From Mesorhizobium huakuii (lineage in GTDB: Bacteria > Pseudomonadota > Alphaproteobacteria > Rhizobiales > Rhizobiaceae), in contig NZ_CP050296.1 of assembly GCF_014189455.1 (NCBI RefSeq), positions 1,674,001 to 1,738,000 on the forward strand: 64,000 nucleotides of DNA, in the 5' to 3' direction. The position numbers were made by a program, and so were the translations under genes. Positions within the stretch are counted from its first letter, which is position 1. Each line of letters opens with the position of its first letter. Below, piece after piece: positions 27,017 to 37,342 of the stretch. A model generated the notes under the pieces. That model was not told where the DNA came from, made no database searches, and worked only from the letters and a program-made list of their open reading frames with translations.

Positions 27017-28527
27017 ATGAACGCCCCCCTCAACATCGCCATGCCCGCCGAGGCGTCAGCCGCACCAAAACCTATCGGCTGCTGATCGACGGCAAGCATG
27101 TCGACGCCCGCGATGGCCGTATCCTTGAGCGCAAGAGCCCCGGCCATGGCTTCACTGTTTCGCGCTATGCGCAGGCCGGCGAGGCCGAGGTCGAAGCCGC
27201 CGTGCAGGCTGGGCACAAAGCGTTCGAGACCGGCCCCTGGCCGCGCATGAAGGCCTCCGAACGCGCCGCGATCCTGTTCAGGACGGCCGACCTGATCGAG
27301 GCCCGGCTGGAGGACATCGCCCGGCTCGATGCGCTGGAATCCGGCAAGCCGATCGCCCAGGCGCGCGGCGAGATCGGCGGCGCCGTCGACATCTGGCGCT
27401 ACGCCGCTTCGCTCGCCCGAACTCTGCATGGCGAGAGCTATGCCAATCTCGGCGACGCCATGCTGGGCGTGGTCGTGCGCGAGCCGATCGGCGTCGTGTC
27501 GATCATCACGCCGTGGAATTTCCCGTTCCTCATCGTCAGCCAGAAACTGCCTTTCGCGCTCGCTGCCGGCTGCACGGCCGTGGTCAAGCCGAGCGAAATG
27601 ACCTCGGCCTCGACCTTCGTGCTCGGCGACATCCTGCTTGAGGCCGGCCTGCCCGCAGGCGTCGTCAACATCCTCGCTGGTCTTGGCGCCGATGTCGGCG
27701 CCCCGATGGTCAGCCACCCGCTGGTCGAGATGGTCTCGTTCACCGGCTCGACCCGCGTCGGCAAGATGACAATGGCCTCGGCCGCGCAGTCGCTGAAGAA
27801 GGTCTCGATGGAGCTCGGCGGCAAGAATGGCCAGATCGTCTTCCCCGACGCCGATCTCGAGGCCGCGGCCGACGCGGCGGTGTTCGGCGGCTTCTTCAAT
27901 GCCGGCGAATGCTGCAACGCCGGCAGCCGGCTGATCGTGCATGAAGCGATCGCCGACGATTTTCTTGACGCTGTAAAGGCACTTACGTCGAGAGTGACCG
28001 TGGGAGATCCACTGGATGATCGAACCAAGGTCGGCGCGATGATCTCATCCGACCATCTGGCCAAGGTGACAGATTATGTTGCGGCAGCGGCAAACGAAGG
28101 CAGCAACGTCTACAGCGGTGGCAAGCAGCTGGTCTCCAATGCCGGCCAATATCTCGATCCGACCATCTTACGCAACGTCACCGAGAACATGGCGATTGCG
28201 CGTGAGGAAGTGTTCGGACCGGTGCTCTCCGTGCTGACTTTTGAAACGATTGAAAAGGCGTTGCACATCGCCAACAACACGCCCTATGGTCTGTCTGCAG
28301 GCGTGTGGAGCGCCAGCATCGACACTTGCATGTCGGTGGCGCGTGGGGTGCGTTCGGGGACGGTTTGGGTGAACACATTCATGGAAGGTTATCCCGAACT
28401 GCCTTTCGGAGGCTACAAGCAGTCCGGTCTCGGACGCGAACTCGGCAAACGCGCCGTCGAGGATTATACCGAGGAAAAGACAATCCAGTTTCATCGCGGC
28501 CAGCGCACCGGATGGTGGGTCGGCTGA
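27017..28527 (+). CDS. Aldehyde dehydrogenase (NAD(P)-dependent), possible N-terminal frameshift
   Basis: The ALDH fold is complete from [16 protein letters not shown] onward: cofactor site [22 protein letters not shown], catalytic Glu in [13 protein letters not shown], catalytic Cys in [12 protein letters not shown], and the C-terminal [13 protein letters not shown] and [14 protein letters not shown]. The start is a problem. The natural ATG at 27017 ([13 protein letters not shown]) is in another frame and stops after 22 codons. A single extra base near 27050 would join it to the ALDH frame. Otherwise translation would have to start at 26890 inside the hydratase gene. So it is either a sequencing error or a recent inactivating deletion. 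Confidence 0.85.
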
Positions 28528-28585
28528 GTTTGGAAGAACCCGGTGGGCTGCCACCGGTCGTGTAATGCAACAAGGGAGGAAGTAC

Positions 28586-29839
28586 ATGTTGCGCAAACTG
28601 CTTATCGGAACGGCTCTTGCGACGAGCTTTGCCTTCTCGGCGCATGCCGCGGACGTCAAGGAAGTGCAGATGCTGCATTGGTGGACGTCGGGCGGCGAAG
28701 CGGCTGCTCTCAACGTCCTCAAGGGCGATCTGGCCAAGGAAGGCTATGCCTGGAAGGACGTGCCGGTGGCCGGCGGTGGCGGCGACGCTGCCATGACCGC
28801 GCTGAAGGCAATGGTCGCGGCCGGCAACTATCCGACCGCCTCGCAGATGCTCGGCTACACCGTGCTCGACTATGCCGCTGCCGGCGTCATGGGCGACCTG
28901 ACCGAGACGGCGAAGAAGGAAGGCTGGGACAAGTCGGTTCCGGCGGCCCTGCAGAAGTTCTCGGTCTATGAAGGCAAGTGGGTTGCCGCTCCGGTCAACG
29001 TCCACTCGGTCAACTGGCTGTGGATCAACAAGGCCGTCATGGACAAGATCGGCGGCACCGAGCCGAAGACCTTCGACGACTTCATTGCCCTGCTCGACAA
29101 GGCTAAGGCGGCAGGCGTGATCCCGCTCGCTCTCGGCGGCCAGAACTGGCAGGAAGCCACCATGTTCGACTCGGTCGTGCTGTCGACCGGCGGGCCTGAG
29201 TTCTACAAGAAGGCCTTCAACGACCTCGACGACGCCTCGCTCAAGTCCGACACGATGAAGAAGTCGTTCGACAATTTGGCCAAGCTCGTCACCTATGTCG
29301 ACCCGAACTTCTCGGGCCGCGACTGGAACCTCGCCACCGCCATGGTCATCAAGGGCGATGCCCTGGTGCAGGTCATGGGTGACTGGGCCAAGGGTGAGTT
29401 CCACGCCGCCAAGAAGACCCCGGGCACGGACTTCCTGTGCTATCGCTTCCCGGGCACCGACGGCTCCGTGATCTACAACTCCGACATGTTCGGCATGTTC
29501 AACGTTCCGGACGACCGCAAGGCCGCCCAAGTCGCACTGGCCACCGCCACACTGTCGAAGAGCTTCCAGTCGGCCTTCAACGTCGTCAAGGGTTCGGTTC
29601 CGGCCCGTACCGACGTTCCGGACACCGACTTCGACGCTTGCGGCAAGAAGGGCATCGCCGACCTGAAGAAGGCCAACGACGGCGGCACGCTGTTCGGCTC
29701 GCTGGCCCAGGGCTATGGCGCGCCTCCGGCGGTTGCCAATGCCTACAAGGACGTCGTCTCGAAGTTCGTCCATGGTCAGATCAAGACCTCGGACGAAGCC
29801 GTGACCGAACTGGTCAAGGCCATCGACGACGCCAAGTAA
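28586..29839 (+). CDS. Sugar-type ABC transporter substrate-binding protein
   Basis: About 417 residues. A signal peptide ([22 protein letters not shown]) is followed by a mature family-1 (maltose/sorbitol-type) binding protein: [33 protein letters not shown], and [28 protein letters not shown]. The ATG at 28586 follows GGGAGGAA; the earlier ATG at 28565 does not. It captures the pathway's substrate in the periplasm, probably a sugar or glycoside. A strong intercistronic hairpin follows, which usually raises binding-protein expression over the permeases. Confidence 0.93.
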   Translation: MLRKLLIGTALATSFAFSAHAADVKEVQMLHWWTSGGEAAALNVLKGDLAKEGYAWKDVPVAGGGGDAAMTALKAMVAAGNYPTASQMLGYTVLDYAAAGVMGDLTETAKKEGWDKSVPAALQKFSVYEGKWVAAPVNVHSVNWLWINKAVMDKIGGTEPKTFDDFIALLDKAKAAGVIPLALGGQNWQEATMFDSVVLSTGGPEFYKKAFNDLDDASLKSDTMKKSFDNLAKLVTYVDPNFSGRDWNLATAMVIKGDALVQVMGDWAKGEFHAAKKTPGTDFLCYRFPGTDGSVIYNSDMFGMFNVPDDRKAAQVALATATLSKSFQSAFNVVKGSVPARTDVPDTDFDACGKKGIADLKKANDGGTLFGSLAQGYGAPPAVANAYKDVVSKFVHGQIKTSDEAVTELVKAIDDAK

Positions 29840-29854
29840 GCTAGCCAGAAAAAC

Positions 29855-29880
29855 ACCTTCCCCGCTTCGGCGGGGAAGGT
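29855..29880 (+). terminator. Intercistronic hairpin/attenuating terminator
   Basis: A perfect 11-bp stem, ACCTTCCCCGC with GCGGGGAAGGT (29855-29865, 29870-29880), and a stable TTCG tetraloop. Only TTTC follows, so read-through into the permease genes and mRNA 3'-end protection of the binding-protein gene are likely. Confidence 0.75.
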
Positions 29881-29989
29881 TTCATCTCAGGATTGGCCGG
29901 CTCGACACCATGCCGACCAAAGACCCGTATGCATGGGTCGCCTTGCCGCCTGACGGCAGAGCACGGACGACCCGAAGCGGGAGGAGCTC

Positions 29990-30940
29990 ATGAGCACGGT
30001 AGCAACAAGCCAGATCAAGCTGACACCGGAGCGGTCGCGCCCCTCTGTGCGTTCGCGCCTGCAGGACGCCTTGCCGAAGATCGTGCTGGCGCCGAGCTTC
30101 GCCATCACCATCGTCTTCGTCTACGGCTTCATCCTGTGGACGATCTATCTGTCCTTCACCAATTCCAAGACCTTCCCGTCCTATGTCATCACCGGCTCGC
30201 GCGCCTATCAGCGGCTGTGGGGCTGGACCTTCGACACCGACCCGCCATCGAGCTGGTACACGTCGATCACCAATATGGGCATTTTCGGCTTTCTCTACAT
30301 CCTGATCTGCCTGGCGCTGGGCCTGTTCCTGGCCATCCTGCTCGACCAGAAGATCCGCGGCGAAGGCGCACTGCGGCCGATCTATCTCTACCCGATGGCG
30401 CTGTCCTTCATCGTCACCGGTGTCGCCTGGAAATGGTTCCTCGATCCGGGTCTCGGCCTTGAGCAGACGCTGCATCAATGGGGCTGGACGAGTTTCCATT
30501 TCGACTGGATCAAGAACAAGGATTTCGTCATCTACACGGTGGTCATCGCCGGCGTCTGGCAGGCCTCCGGCTTCATTATGGCGATGTTCCTGGCCGGCCT
30601 GCGCGGCATTGACGGCGAGATCATGAAGGCGGCGCAGATCGACGGCGCCACCACCTTCCAGCTCTATCGCCGCATCGTCATTCCGCTGCTGCGACCGATC
30701 TTCCTGTCGGCCTTCATCGTGCTCGCCCACCTTGCCATCAAGTCGTATGACCTTGTGGTGGCGCTGACCTCCGGCGGCCCCGGCGGCTCGGCCTGGCTGC
30801 CTTCGAATTTCATGTACGAATACACGTTCAAGCGCAACGAAATGGCGGTCGGCTCGGCCAGTGCCGTGATCATGCTGATGACCATCGTCGCCATCATCGT
30901 GCCCTATCTCTATTCGGAACTGCGGGAGAAGCCGCGATGA
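29990..30940 (+). CDS. Sugar ABC transporter permease, MalF type
   Basis: The 316-residue inner-membrane protein has about six TM helices. The EAA loop is EIMKAAQIDGATTFQLYRRIVIPLLRP, which contacts the ATPase. The first helix is at PSFAITIVFVYGFILWTIYL. The start at 29990 follows GGGAGGAG. It overlaps the second permease by 4 bp (ATGA), standard for CUT1 sugar importers. Confidence 0.93.
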   Translation: MSTVATSQIKLTPERSRPSVRSRLQDALPKIVLAPSFAITIVFVYGFILWTIYLSFTNSKTFPSYVITGSRAYQRLWGWTFDTDPPSSWYTSITNMGIFGFLYILICLALGLFLAILLDQKIRGEGALRPIYLYPMALSFIVTGVAWKWFLDPGLGLEQTLHQWGWTSFHFDWIKNKDFVIYTVVIAGVWQASGFIMAMFLAGLRGIDGEIMKAAQIDGATTFQLYRRIVIPLLRPIFLSAFIVLAHLAIKSYDLVVALTSGGPGGSAWLPSNFMYEYTFKRNEMAVGSASAVIMLMTIVAIIVPYLYSELREKPR

Positions 30941-31881
30941 GCGCCGTCGCCACCCCTGCCCGCCAGGCCTCCGGCGGCATCAGCACCAAGACCATCAACC
31001 GCATCGTCATCTACGGGCTCTTGGCCCTGTTTGCGCTGTTCTACCTGATGCCGCTGTTCGTCATGCTGGTCACCTCGTTCAAGACCATGGACGAGATCCA
31101 GAACGGCAACATGCTGGCGCTGCCCAAGGCGCCGACCTTCGATCCCTGGCTGAAGGCCTGGGGCGAGACCTGCGTCGGCCTCACCTGCGCCGGCATCAAG
31201 GGCTATTTCTGGAACTCCATCAAGATGGTGGTTCCCGCCGTGTTGATCTCGACCATGCTCGGCGCGCTCAACGGCTACGTGCTGACCAAATGGCGCTTTC
31301 GCGGCGCGACACTGGTGTTCGGGCTGATGCTGTTCGCCTGCTTCATCCCGTTCCAGTCGGTGCTGCTGCCGATGGCGACGATCCTCGGCAGCGTCGGCCG
31401 TTTCGGCGTGACGCTGCAGAACTCGGTCGGAACGAGTTTCGGCCTCGGCAATTCGACGGTCAATCTCGTCTTCGTCCACGTCGTCTACGGCATCGGCTTC
31501 ACCACGCTGTTCTTCCGCAATTACTACGAGGCCTTTCCGACCGAATTGATCAAGGCTGCACAGGTCGATGGCGCCTCCTTCTTCCAGATCTTCCGCCGCA
31601 TTATGCTGCCGAACTCGATGCCGATCTTCGTCGTCACCGTCATCTACCAGTTCACCAACATCTGGAACGACTTCCTGTTCGCCTCCGCCTATGCCGGCAC
31701 CGGCGACGCCATGCCGATGACGGTAGCGCTGAACAACGTCGTCAACACCTCGACCGGCGTCGTCGAATACAACGTCAATATGGCGGCCGCGATGATCGCG
31801 GCTCTCCCCACCCTGATCGTCTATGTCGTCGCCGGCCGCTATTTCGTGCGCGGGCTGATGGCGGGCGCGGTCAAAGGCTGA
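30937..31881 (+). CDS. Sugar ABC transporter permease, MalG type
   Basis: The 314-residue partner permease has six predicted TM helices and the EAA motif ELIKAAQVDGASFFQIFRRIMLPNSMP. It is characterised by the long periplasmic insertion after the first helix (MLALPKAPTFDPWLKAWGETCVGLTC), as in glucose/mannitol-type CUT1 permeases. It lies between the MalF-type permease and the ATPase. Confidence 0.93.
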   Translation: MSAVATPARQASGGISTKTINRIVIYGLLALFALFYLMPLFVMLVTSFKTMDEIQNGNMLALPKAPTFDPWLKAWGETCVGLTCAGIKGYFWNSIKMVVPAVLISTMLGALNGYVLTKWRFRGATLVFGLMLFACFIPFQSVLLPMATILGSVGRFGVTLQNSVGTSFGLGNSTVNLVFVHVVYGIGFTTLFFRNYYEAFPTELIKAAQVDGASFFQIFRRIMLPNSMPIFVVTVIYQFTNIWNDFLFASAYAGTGDAMPMTVALNNVVNTSTGVVEYNVNMAAAMIAALPTLIVYVVAGRYFVRGLMAGAVKG

Positions 31882-31901
31882 CCAATTCAGAAGGAACGAC
31901 C

Positions 31902-33017
31902 ATGGCTTTTCTGGAAATTGACGGGCTGAAGAAGCGCTTCGGGAATGTTGAGATCCTGAAGGGCATCGATGTCGAGCTCGAAAAGGGCGGCTTCCTGGTG
32001 CTGGTCGGCCCGTCCGGCTGCGGCAAGTCCACGCTGCTCAACACCATTGCCGGGCTGGAGCAGATCACCGAGGGCGAGATCCGCGTCGAGGGCCGCGCCA
32101 TCAACGATCTGCATCCTTCGAAGCGCGACATCGCCATGGTGTTCCAGAGCTACGCGCTCTACCCGAACATGACGGTGGCCGGGAACATCTCGTTCGGCAT
32201 GGAAATGCGCGGCGTGCCGGCCGACGAGCGCCAGAAGGCGATCGACAAGGTGGCGAAGGTCCTGCAGATCGGCCACTTGCTGCAGCGCAAGCCAAGCCAG
32301 CTTTCCGGCGGCCAGCGCCAGCGCGTCGCCATGGGCCGTGCGCTGGTGCGCGACCCCAAGCTGTTCCTGTTCGACGAGCCACTGTCCAACCTCGACGCCA
32401 AGCTGCGCGTCGACATGCGCATCGAGATCAAGCGCCTGCATGCCACGACAGGCACCACCATCGTCTACGTCACCCACGACCAGATCGAGGCGATGACGCT
32501 GGCGACCAAGATCGCCGTCATGCGCGACGGCGAGGTGCAGCAGTTCGGCACCCCGGCCGAGATCTACAACAACCCCACCAACCTGTTCGTCGCCGATTTC
32601 ATGGGTTCCCCGGCGATGAATCTGATCCCGGCGACCATCGCCACATCGGGCAATGCGCTGTCCGTCGTGCTGCAGCGCGAGGCGCGCGAGCCGATCACAC
32701 TGCCGATGGCCAACGCGCCGACGGGTCTCTCGGCATTCCAGGGCAAGCCGATCATCTTCGGCGTGCGGCCGGAAGCGCTGACCGATCCGGAGGGTGCCGA
32801 ACGCAACGCCTCCAACATTGCCACCGCCGACCTGCACATCGAAGTCGTCGAGCCGGCCGGCTCCGACACCTTCGCGGTGACCAATCTCGGCGGCAAGCCC
32901 GTTGTGGCGCGGCTGCGCGCCGACGCCAACATCCAGCCGGGCACCAGCACGCCGCTCGCCTTCAACCTGACCAAGGCGGTGTTCTTCGATCCGGCGACCG
33001 AGAACCGCATCCGCTGA
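31902..33017 (+). CDS. Sugar ABC transporter ATP-binding protein (UgpC/MsmK type)
   Basis: The 371-residue protein has Walker A GPSGCGKST, Q-loop VFQSYALYPNMTV, signature LSGGQRQRVAMGRAL, Walker B LFLFDEPLSNLD and the switch His in VYVTHDQ. A C-terminal TOBE-type regulatory domain follows (IIFGVRPEAL...VEVVEPAGSD-like region). The ATG at 31902 is set by AAGGA nine bases upstream; the longer open frame leftward overlaps the permease and is not used. It energises the importer encoded just before it. Confidence 0.94.
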   Translation: MAFLEIDGLKKRFGNVEILKGIDVELEKGGFLVLVGPSGCGKSTLLNTIAGLEQITEGEIRVEGRAINDLHPSKRDIAMVFQSYALYPNMTVAGNISFGMEMRGVPADERQKAIDKVAKVLQIGHLLQRKPSQLSGGQRQRVAMGRALVRDPKLFLFDEPLSNLDAKLRVDMRIEIKRLHATTGTTIVYVTHDQIEAMTLATKIAVMRDGEVQQFGTPAEIYNNPTNLFVADFMGSPAMNLIPATIATSGNALSVVLQREAREPITLPMANAPTGLSAFQGKPIIFGVRPEALTDPEGAERNASNIATADLHIEVVEPAGSDTFAVTNLGGKPVVARLRADANIQPGTSTPLAFNLTKAVFFDPATENRIR

Positions 33018-33022
33018 CGGCT

Positions 33023-34525
33023 ATGGCAAATCCAGACATCGTCATCATCGGCTCCGGCATTGGCGGCGCCACGATCGCCTCCGGTCTGGCCGGCAGTGGC
33101 GCCTCGATCCTGATGCTGGAGCGCGGCGAGCCCTTGCCGGCAACCTCGCATGCCCGTGACACGCGCTCGATCTTCGTCGACGGCCACTACCGGCCCAAGG
33201 AGATGTGGCGCGAGGCCGGCGGCGCTGCCTTCAACCCCGGCAACTACTACTATGTCGGCGGCAACTCGAAATTCTACGGCGCGGTGCTGATTCGCTACCG
33301 CAAGGAAGACTTTTCGGCCATGGAGCACTTCGGTGGCGTCTCTCCGGCCTGGCCGTTTTCCTACGACGAGTTCGAATCCTGGTATTCCAAGGCCGAGCAG
33401 CTGTTTCGCGTGCGCGGCACGCTGGGCGAGGACCCGACCGAGCCGTTTCACTCGATCCCCTACGCCTTCAAGCCGGTGCCCGACGAAGCGCCGATCGCCC
33501 GCGCCCGCGCCGAACTCAAGGGGCTTGGCCTGCATCCAGCCTCACTGCCGCTCGGCGTAGACATCAATACCTGGCTGAAGGACGGCAAGACCGGCTGGGA
33601 CGCTTTCCCCAACACCGGCCAGGGCAAGATGGACGCCCAGACAGCGCCACTGGCGGCAGCGCTCAAGGACAGCAATATCCGGCTCGAGACCGGCTGCTAC
33701 GTCGAATATCTCGAAGCATCGCCCGATGGCAAAAGCATCGTTGCGATCCATTACCGCCAGAATGGCGAGCTGAAGAAACTGTCACCCAAGCTGGTCATCC
33801 TCTCAGCCGGTGCGGTCAATTCCGCCGTCATCCTGCTGCGCTCGCCCTCATCCGATGGCAAGGGCCTCGCCAACCGCTCTGACCAGGTCGGCCGCAATTT
33901 CATGAACCACAATTCCAGCGCCATGCTCGCGATCGATCCGCGCCGCAGGAACGATGCCGTCTACCAGAAGACGCTGATGCTGAACGATTACTACCTGTCC
34001 GACGGCAAGGGCGGCAAACCGCTCGGCAACGTCCAGCTGCTCGGCAAGATCGACGGCAACATGCTCAAGGCCAATGTGAAGACGATACCGAAATTCGTGC
34101 TCGATTACATGGCCGGCCACGCCGTCGACTGGTATTTGATGTGCGAGGACCTGCCCGATCCGGAAAGCCGCATCATGGTCGACGGCAAGGACATCGTCAT
34201 GCAGTGGCGGCGATCCAACATGCAGTCGCTCGACGGGCTGACCAAGGTGATGCGCGAAAACTTCCGCGCCTGCGGCTACCCCATCGTGCTGTCGCGCCCC
34301 TTCGACAAGCGCACCCCCTCGCACCAGTGCGGCACGGTGAAGATGGGCGACGATCCGGCGACCGCGCCGCTCGATCCGTTCTGCCGGTCGTTCGACCACC
34401 GGAACCTGTTCGTCGTCGACGGCAGTTTTCTGCCGAACTCGGCTGCGGTCAACCCGGCGCTGTCGATCGCCGCGCAGGCGCTGCGGGTTGCTGATCACAT
34501 CCGCAAGACCGAGCTCGCCGCATGA
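33023..34525 (+). CDS. GMC-family FAD-dependent oxidoreductase
   Basis: The 500-residue protein has an N-terminal dinucleotide-binding GSGIGGATIASGLAGSGASILMLERG, an FAD-attachment-like YYYVGGNSKFYGAVLIRYR, and the C-terminal GMC block with HQCGTVKMG and VVDGSFLPNSAAVNPALSI, where the Asn is the conserved catalytic partner. There is no signal peptide, so it is cytoplasmic. It resembles sugar/glycoside-oxidising members more than choline dehydrogenase. It follows the ABC operon by 5 bp and overlaps the SDR gene by 4 bp. Confidence 0.9.
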   Translation: MANPDIVIIGSGIGGATIASGLAGSGASILMLERGEPLPATSHARDTRSIFVDGHYRPKEMWREAGGAAFNPGNYYYVGGNSKFYGAVLIRYRKEDFSAMEHFGGVSPAWPFSYDEFESWYSKAEQLFRVRGTLGEDPTEPFHSIPYAFKPVPDEAPIARARAELKGLGLHPASLPLGVDINTWLKDGKTGWDAFPNTGQGKMDAQTAPLAAALKDSNIRLETGCYVEYLEASPDGKSIVAIHYRQNGELKKLSPKLVILSAGAVNSAVILLRSPSSDGKGLANRSDQVGRNFMNHNSSAMLAIDPRRRNDAVYQKTLMLNDYYLSDGKGGKPLGNVQLLGKIDGNMLKANVKTIPKFVLDYMAGHAVDWYLMCEDLPDPESRIMVDGKDIVMQWRRSNMQSLDGLTKVMRENFRACGYPIVLSRPFDKRTPSHQCGTVKMGDDPATAPLDPFCRSFDHRNLFVVDGSFLPNSAAVNPALSIAAQALRVADHIRKTELAA

Positions 34526-35283
34526 CCCGCCCCGCGGCCATCGTCACCGGCGCCGCACGCGGCATTGGGCTGGCTTGTGCCGAGGCTCTGGCCGATGCCG
34601 GCTTTGACATTCTGGTCGCCGACCTTGCCGAACAGGCGCCTGACGAACTCGCCGCCAACATCTCAGCGCGCGGTGCGAAACTCGCCTATATCAGCTGCGA
34701 CATCGCCAATCTCGACAGCCACGTTGCACTCGTCGATGCCGCGATGCACGCCTTCGGCCGCATCGACTGCCTCGTCAACAATGCCGGCGTCGGCGCTGTC
34801 GTGCGCGGTGATCTGCTGGAGCTGAAGCCGGAGAATTTCGACCGTACGCTTGATATCAACCTGCGCGGCACGGTCTTCCTCAGCCAGGCCGTCGCCAAGG
34901 CGATGCTGGCCGCACCGGGCAACCACGCAAAATCGATCATCACCGTCACCTCGGTCAGCGCCGAGATGGCGTCGCCGGAGCGCTCCGAATATTGCGTCTC
35001 GAAGGCCGGGCTTTCGATGTGGGTGAAGAACCTGGCACTGCGCCTCGCCCCGGAAAACATCGGCGTGTTCGAGCTGCGGCCGGGCATCATCCGCACCGAC
35101 ATGACTGCAGGCGTGACCGCCAAATACGATGCCTTGATCGACAGCGGGCTGGTACCGGCCAAACGCTGGGGCGAAGCGTCAGACATCAGCGCGGTGGTGG
35201 CAGCGCTTGCCTCGGGCAAGCTCGGCTTTTCGACCGGCTCGATCATCAATGTCGACGGCGCGCTCTCCGTGCCACGGTTGTAA
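34522..35283 (+). CDS. Short-chain dehydrogenase/reductase
   Basis: The 253-residue classical SDR has cofactor glycine motif TGAARGIGLACAEAL, structural NNAG (LVNNAGVGA), catalytic Ser in TVTSVSAEMASPE and YxxxK in YCVSKAGLSMW. The acidic residue after the second beta strand (VADLAEQ) suggests NAD rather than NADP. The C-terminus ends SIINVDGALSVPRL, as in ketoreductases. It lies between two GMC oxidoreductases, implying sequential oxidation of a polyol or glycoside. Confidence 0.92.
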   Translation: MTRPAAIVTGAARGIGLACAEALADAGFDILVADLAEQAPDELAANISARGAKLAYISCDIANLDSHVALVDAAMHAFGRIDCLVNNAGVGAVVRGDLLELKPENFDRTLDINLRGTVFLSQAVAKAMLAAPGNHAKSIITVTSVSAEMASPERSEYCVSKAGLSMWVKNLALRLAPENIGVFELRPGIIRTDMTAGVTAKYDALIDSGLVPAKRWGEASDISAVVAALASGKLGFSTGSIINVDGALSVPRL

Positions 35284-35293
35284 GGGTGATGCC

Positions 35294-36922
35294 ATGACCG
35301 ACTACATCATCGTGGGCGCCGGCCCGGCCGGCTGTGTTCTGGCCAACCGGCTGAGCGAGGATCCCTTGAATTCAGTACTGCTGCTCGAAGCCGGCGGCAA
35401 GGACTGGCATCCCTACATCCATATGCCGGCGGGCTTCGCCAAGATGACTAGGGGTATCGCCTCCTGGGGCTGGTCGACCGTGCCGCAGAAAAACATGAAG
35501 GACCGCGTCTTCTGGTACACGCAGGCCAAGGTGGTCGGCGGTGGCTCCTCCATCAACGCCCAGATCTACACGCGCGGCAATGCCCGCGACTACGATGCCT
35601 GGGAGAGGGAAGAGGGTCTCGCCGGCTGGGGCTACCGCGACGTGCTGCCCTATTTCAAGCGCGCCGAGAACAACCAACGCTACGCCAACGATTTTCACGG
35701 CGACCAGGGGCCGCTCGGCGTATCCAACCCGATCTCGCCGCTGCCGATCTGCGAGGCCTATTTCCGCGCCGGCCAGGAGATGGGCATCCCCTTCAACCCG
35801 GATTTCAACGGCGCCAGCCAGGAGGGCGTCGGCTACTATCAACTGACCCAGAAGGACGCCCGGCGCTCCTCTGCTTCGGTCGCCTATCTCAAGCCGATCC
35901 GTGCCCGCAAGAATCTGACGGTCAAGACCGATGTGCTGGTGACCCGCGTCGTCGTCGAGAGAGGCCGCGCCATCGGCGTTGAGGTCGTCGACAAACCGGG
36001 CGGCGAGAAGAAAATCCTGCGTGCGGAGCGCGAGGTGATCGTCTCGTCCGGCGCCATCGGTTCGCCAAAACTGCTGATGCAGTCGGGCATCGGCCCCGCC
36101 GATCATCTGAAATCGGTGGGTGTCACGCCGGTGCACGACCTGCCCGGCGTCGGCTCGAATATGCAGGATCATCTCGATCTGTTCGTCATCGCCGAATGCA
36201 CCGGCGATCACACTTACGACAATTACGCCAAGCTGCACCGCACGGCCTGGGCTGGCCTGCAATATCTGCTGCTGAAGAAAGGCCCCGTGGCCTCCAGCCT
36301 GTTCGAGACCGGTGGCTTCTGGTACGCCGATCCGACGGCCGCCTCGCCCGACATCCAGTTCCATCTCGGCCTGGGCTCCGGCATCGAGGCCGGCGTCGAG
36401 AAGCTCAGGAATCCAGGCGTCACCTTGAACTCGGCCTTCCTGCGGCCGCGCTCGCGCGGCACGGTGCGGCTGAAGAGTACCGACCCGGCCGACCATCCGC
36501 TGATCGATCCCAACTACTGGTCCGATCCCTATGACCGCGCCATGTCGATCAAAGGGCTGCGGCTGGCACGCGAGATCATGCGGCAGAAGGCGCTTGCTCC
36601 TTACGTGCTGCGCGAAGTGCTGCCTGGTCCATCGCTGGCGACCGACGAAGAACTGTTCGACTACGCCTGCCGCACCGCAAAGACCGACCATCATCCCGTC
36701 GGCACCTGCCGCATGGGCCATGACGAGATGGCCGTGGTGACACCGGACCTGCGGCTGCGCGGCATCGAAGGTCTGCGCGTCTGCGACGCCTCGGTCATGC
36801 CGCGCGTGCCCTCCTCCAACACCAATGCACCGACCATCATGGTCGGCGAAAAGGGCGCCGACCTGATCCTCGGTCGCGAACCGCTGCCGCCGGCGGTGTT
36901 TTCCGGCAACCGGGCCGCTTAA
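35294..36922 (+). CDS. GMC-family oxidoreductase, choline-dehydrogenase-like
   Basis: About 542 residues. FAD-binding DYIIVGAGPAGCVLANRLSE, the first GMC signature KVVGGGSSINAQIYTRGNARDYD, the second signature VSSGAIGSPKLLMQSGIGP, and the catalytic His block HHPVGTCRMG with NTNAPTIMVGEKGADLIL. It is more similar to choline/alcohol dehydrogenases than the GMC protein at 33023, so the two are not recent duplicates. The start is the ATG at 35294, ten bases after the SDR stop. The substrate is unknown. Confidence 0.92.
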   Translation: MTDYIIVGAGPAGCVLANRLSEDPLNSVLLLEAGGKDWHPYIHMPAGFAKMTRGIASWGWSTVPQKNMKDRVFWYTQAKVVGGGSSINAQIYTRGNARDYDAWEREEGLAGWGYRDVLPYFKRAENNQRYANDFHGDQGPLGVSNPISPLPICEAYFRAGQEMGIPFNPDFNGASQEGVGYYQLTQKDARRSSASVAYLKPIRARKNLTVKTDVLVTRVVVERGRAIGVEVVDKPGGEKKILRAEREVIVSSGAIGSPKLLMQSGIGPADHLKSVGVTPVHDLPGVGSNMQDHLDLFVIAECTGDHTYDNYAKLHRTAWAGLQYLLLKKGPVASSLFETGGFWYADPTAASPDIQFHLGLGSGIEAGVEKLRNPGVTLNSAFLRPRSRGTVRLKSTDPADHPLIDPNYWSDPYDRAMSIKGLRLAREIMRQKALAPYVLREVLPGPSLATDEELFDYACRTAKTDHHPVGTCRMGHDEMAVVTPDLRLRGIEGLRVCDASVMPRVPSSNTNAPTIMVGEKGADLILGREPLPPAVFSGNRAA

Positions 36923-36934
36923 GGGGGAAAGAAA

Positions 36935-37252
36935 ATGATCAGGCACTGTGTCTTCGTCAGGTTTCGCGGCGATGTCCCCGAGGACGAGCGCGTGGCGATC
37001 CATGCCGACCTCGAAGCGCTACGCCAGGTGATCGACGGCATGGACACCGTCCAGTTCAGCGCCAACGTCAGCCCCGAACCTTTCGCACGTGGCTTCAGCC
37101 ATGGCTTCACCATCGATTTCCGCGATGTCGCCGCGCGCGACGCCTATCTCGTGCATGAAGCGCACCAGCGCGCCGGCGCAAGACTGGTCGCAGCACTCGA
37201 AGGCGGCACCGATGGATTGATGGTCTTCGACCTCGACCTTACGAAAAAGTGA
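36935..37252 (+). CDS. Dabb-domain (stress-responsive alpha-beta barrel) protein
   Basis: A 105-residue dimeric ferredoxin-like barrel. IRHCVFVRFRGDVPEDE, SHGFTIDFRDVAARDAYLVHEAHQ and the terminal VFDLDL strand are family-typical. Members include small cyclases and decarboxylases as well as proteins of unknown function. It follows the GMC gene by 12 bp with a GGGGGAAAG-type Shine-Dalgarno, so it belongs to the catabolic operon. Confidence 0.85.
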   Translation: MIRHCVFVRFRGDVPEDERVAIHADLEALRQVIDGMDTVQFSANVSPEPFARGFSHGFTIDFRDVAARDAYLVHEAHQRAGARLVAALEGGTDGLMVFDLDLTKK

Positions 37253-37342
37253 CCGGCGGTTCTTCGAAAGCCGGCTGATCGCTGTTCTCTTTTGCAAGCA
37301 GGGCGACATATCGTTCCTTTGGGGGAGCCAAAGGAGGACGCC

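Noticed and set aside
31290..31901. Long N-terminal extension of the ABC ATPase frame
   Set aside because: It overlaps the MalG-type permease in another frame and is Arg-rich low complexity; the ATPase fold and Shine-Dalgarno place the start at 31902.
35372..37003. 543-codon minus-strand frame
   Set aside because: Antisense to the choline-dehydrogenase-like GMC gene; composition typical of a shadow frame.
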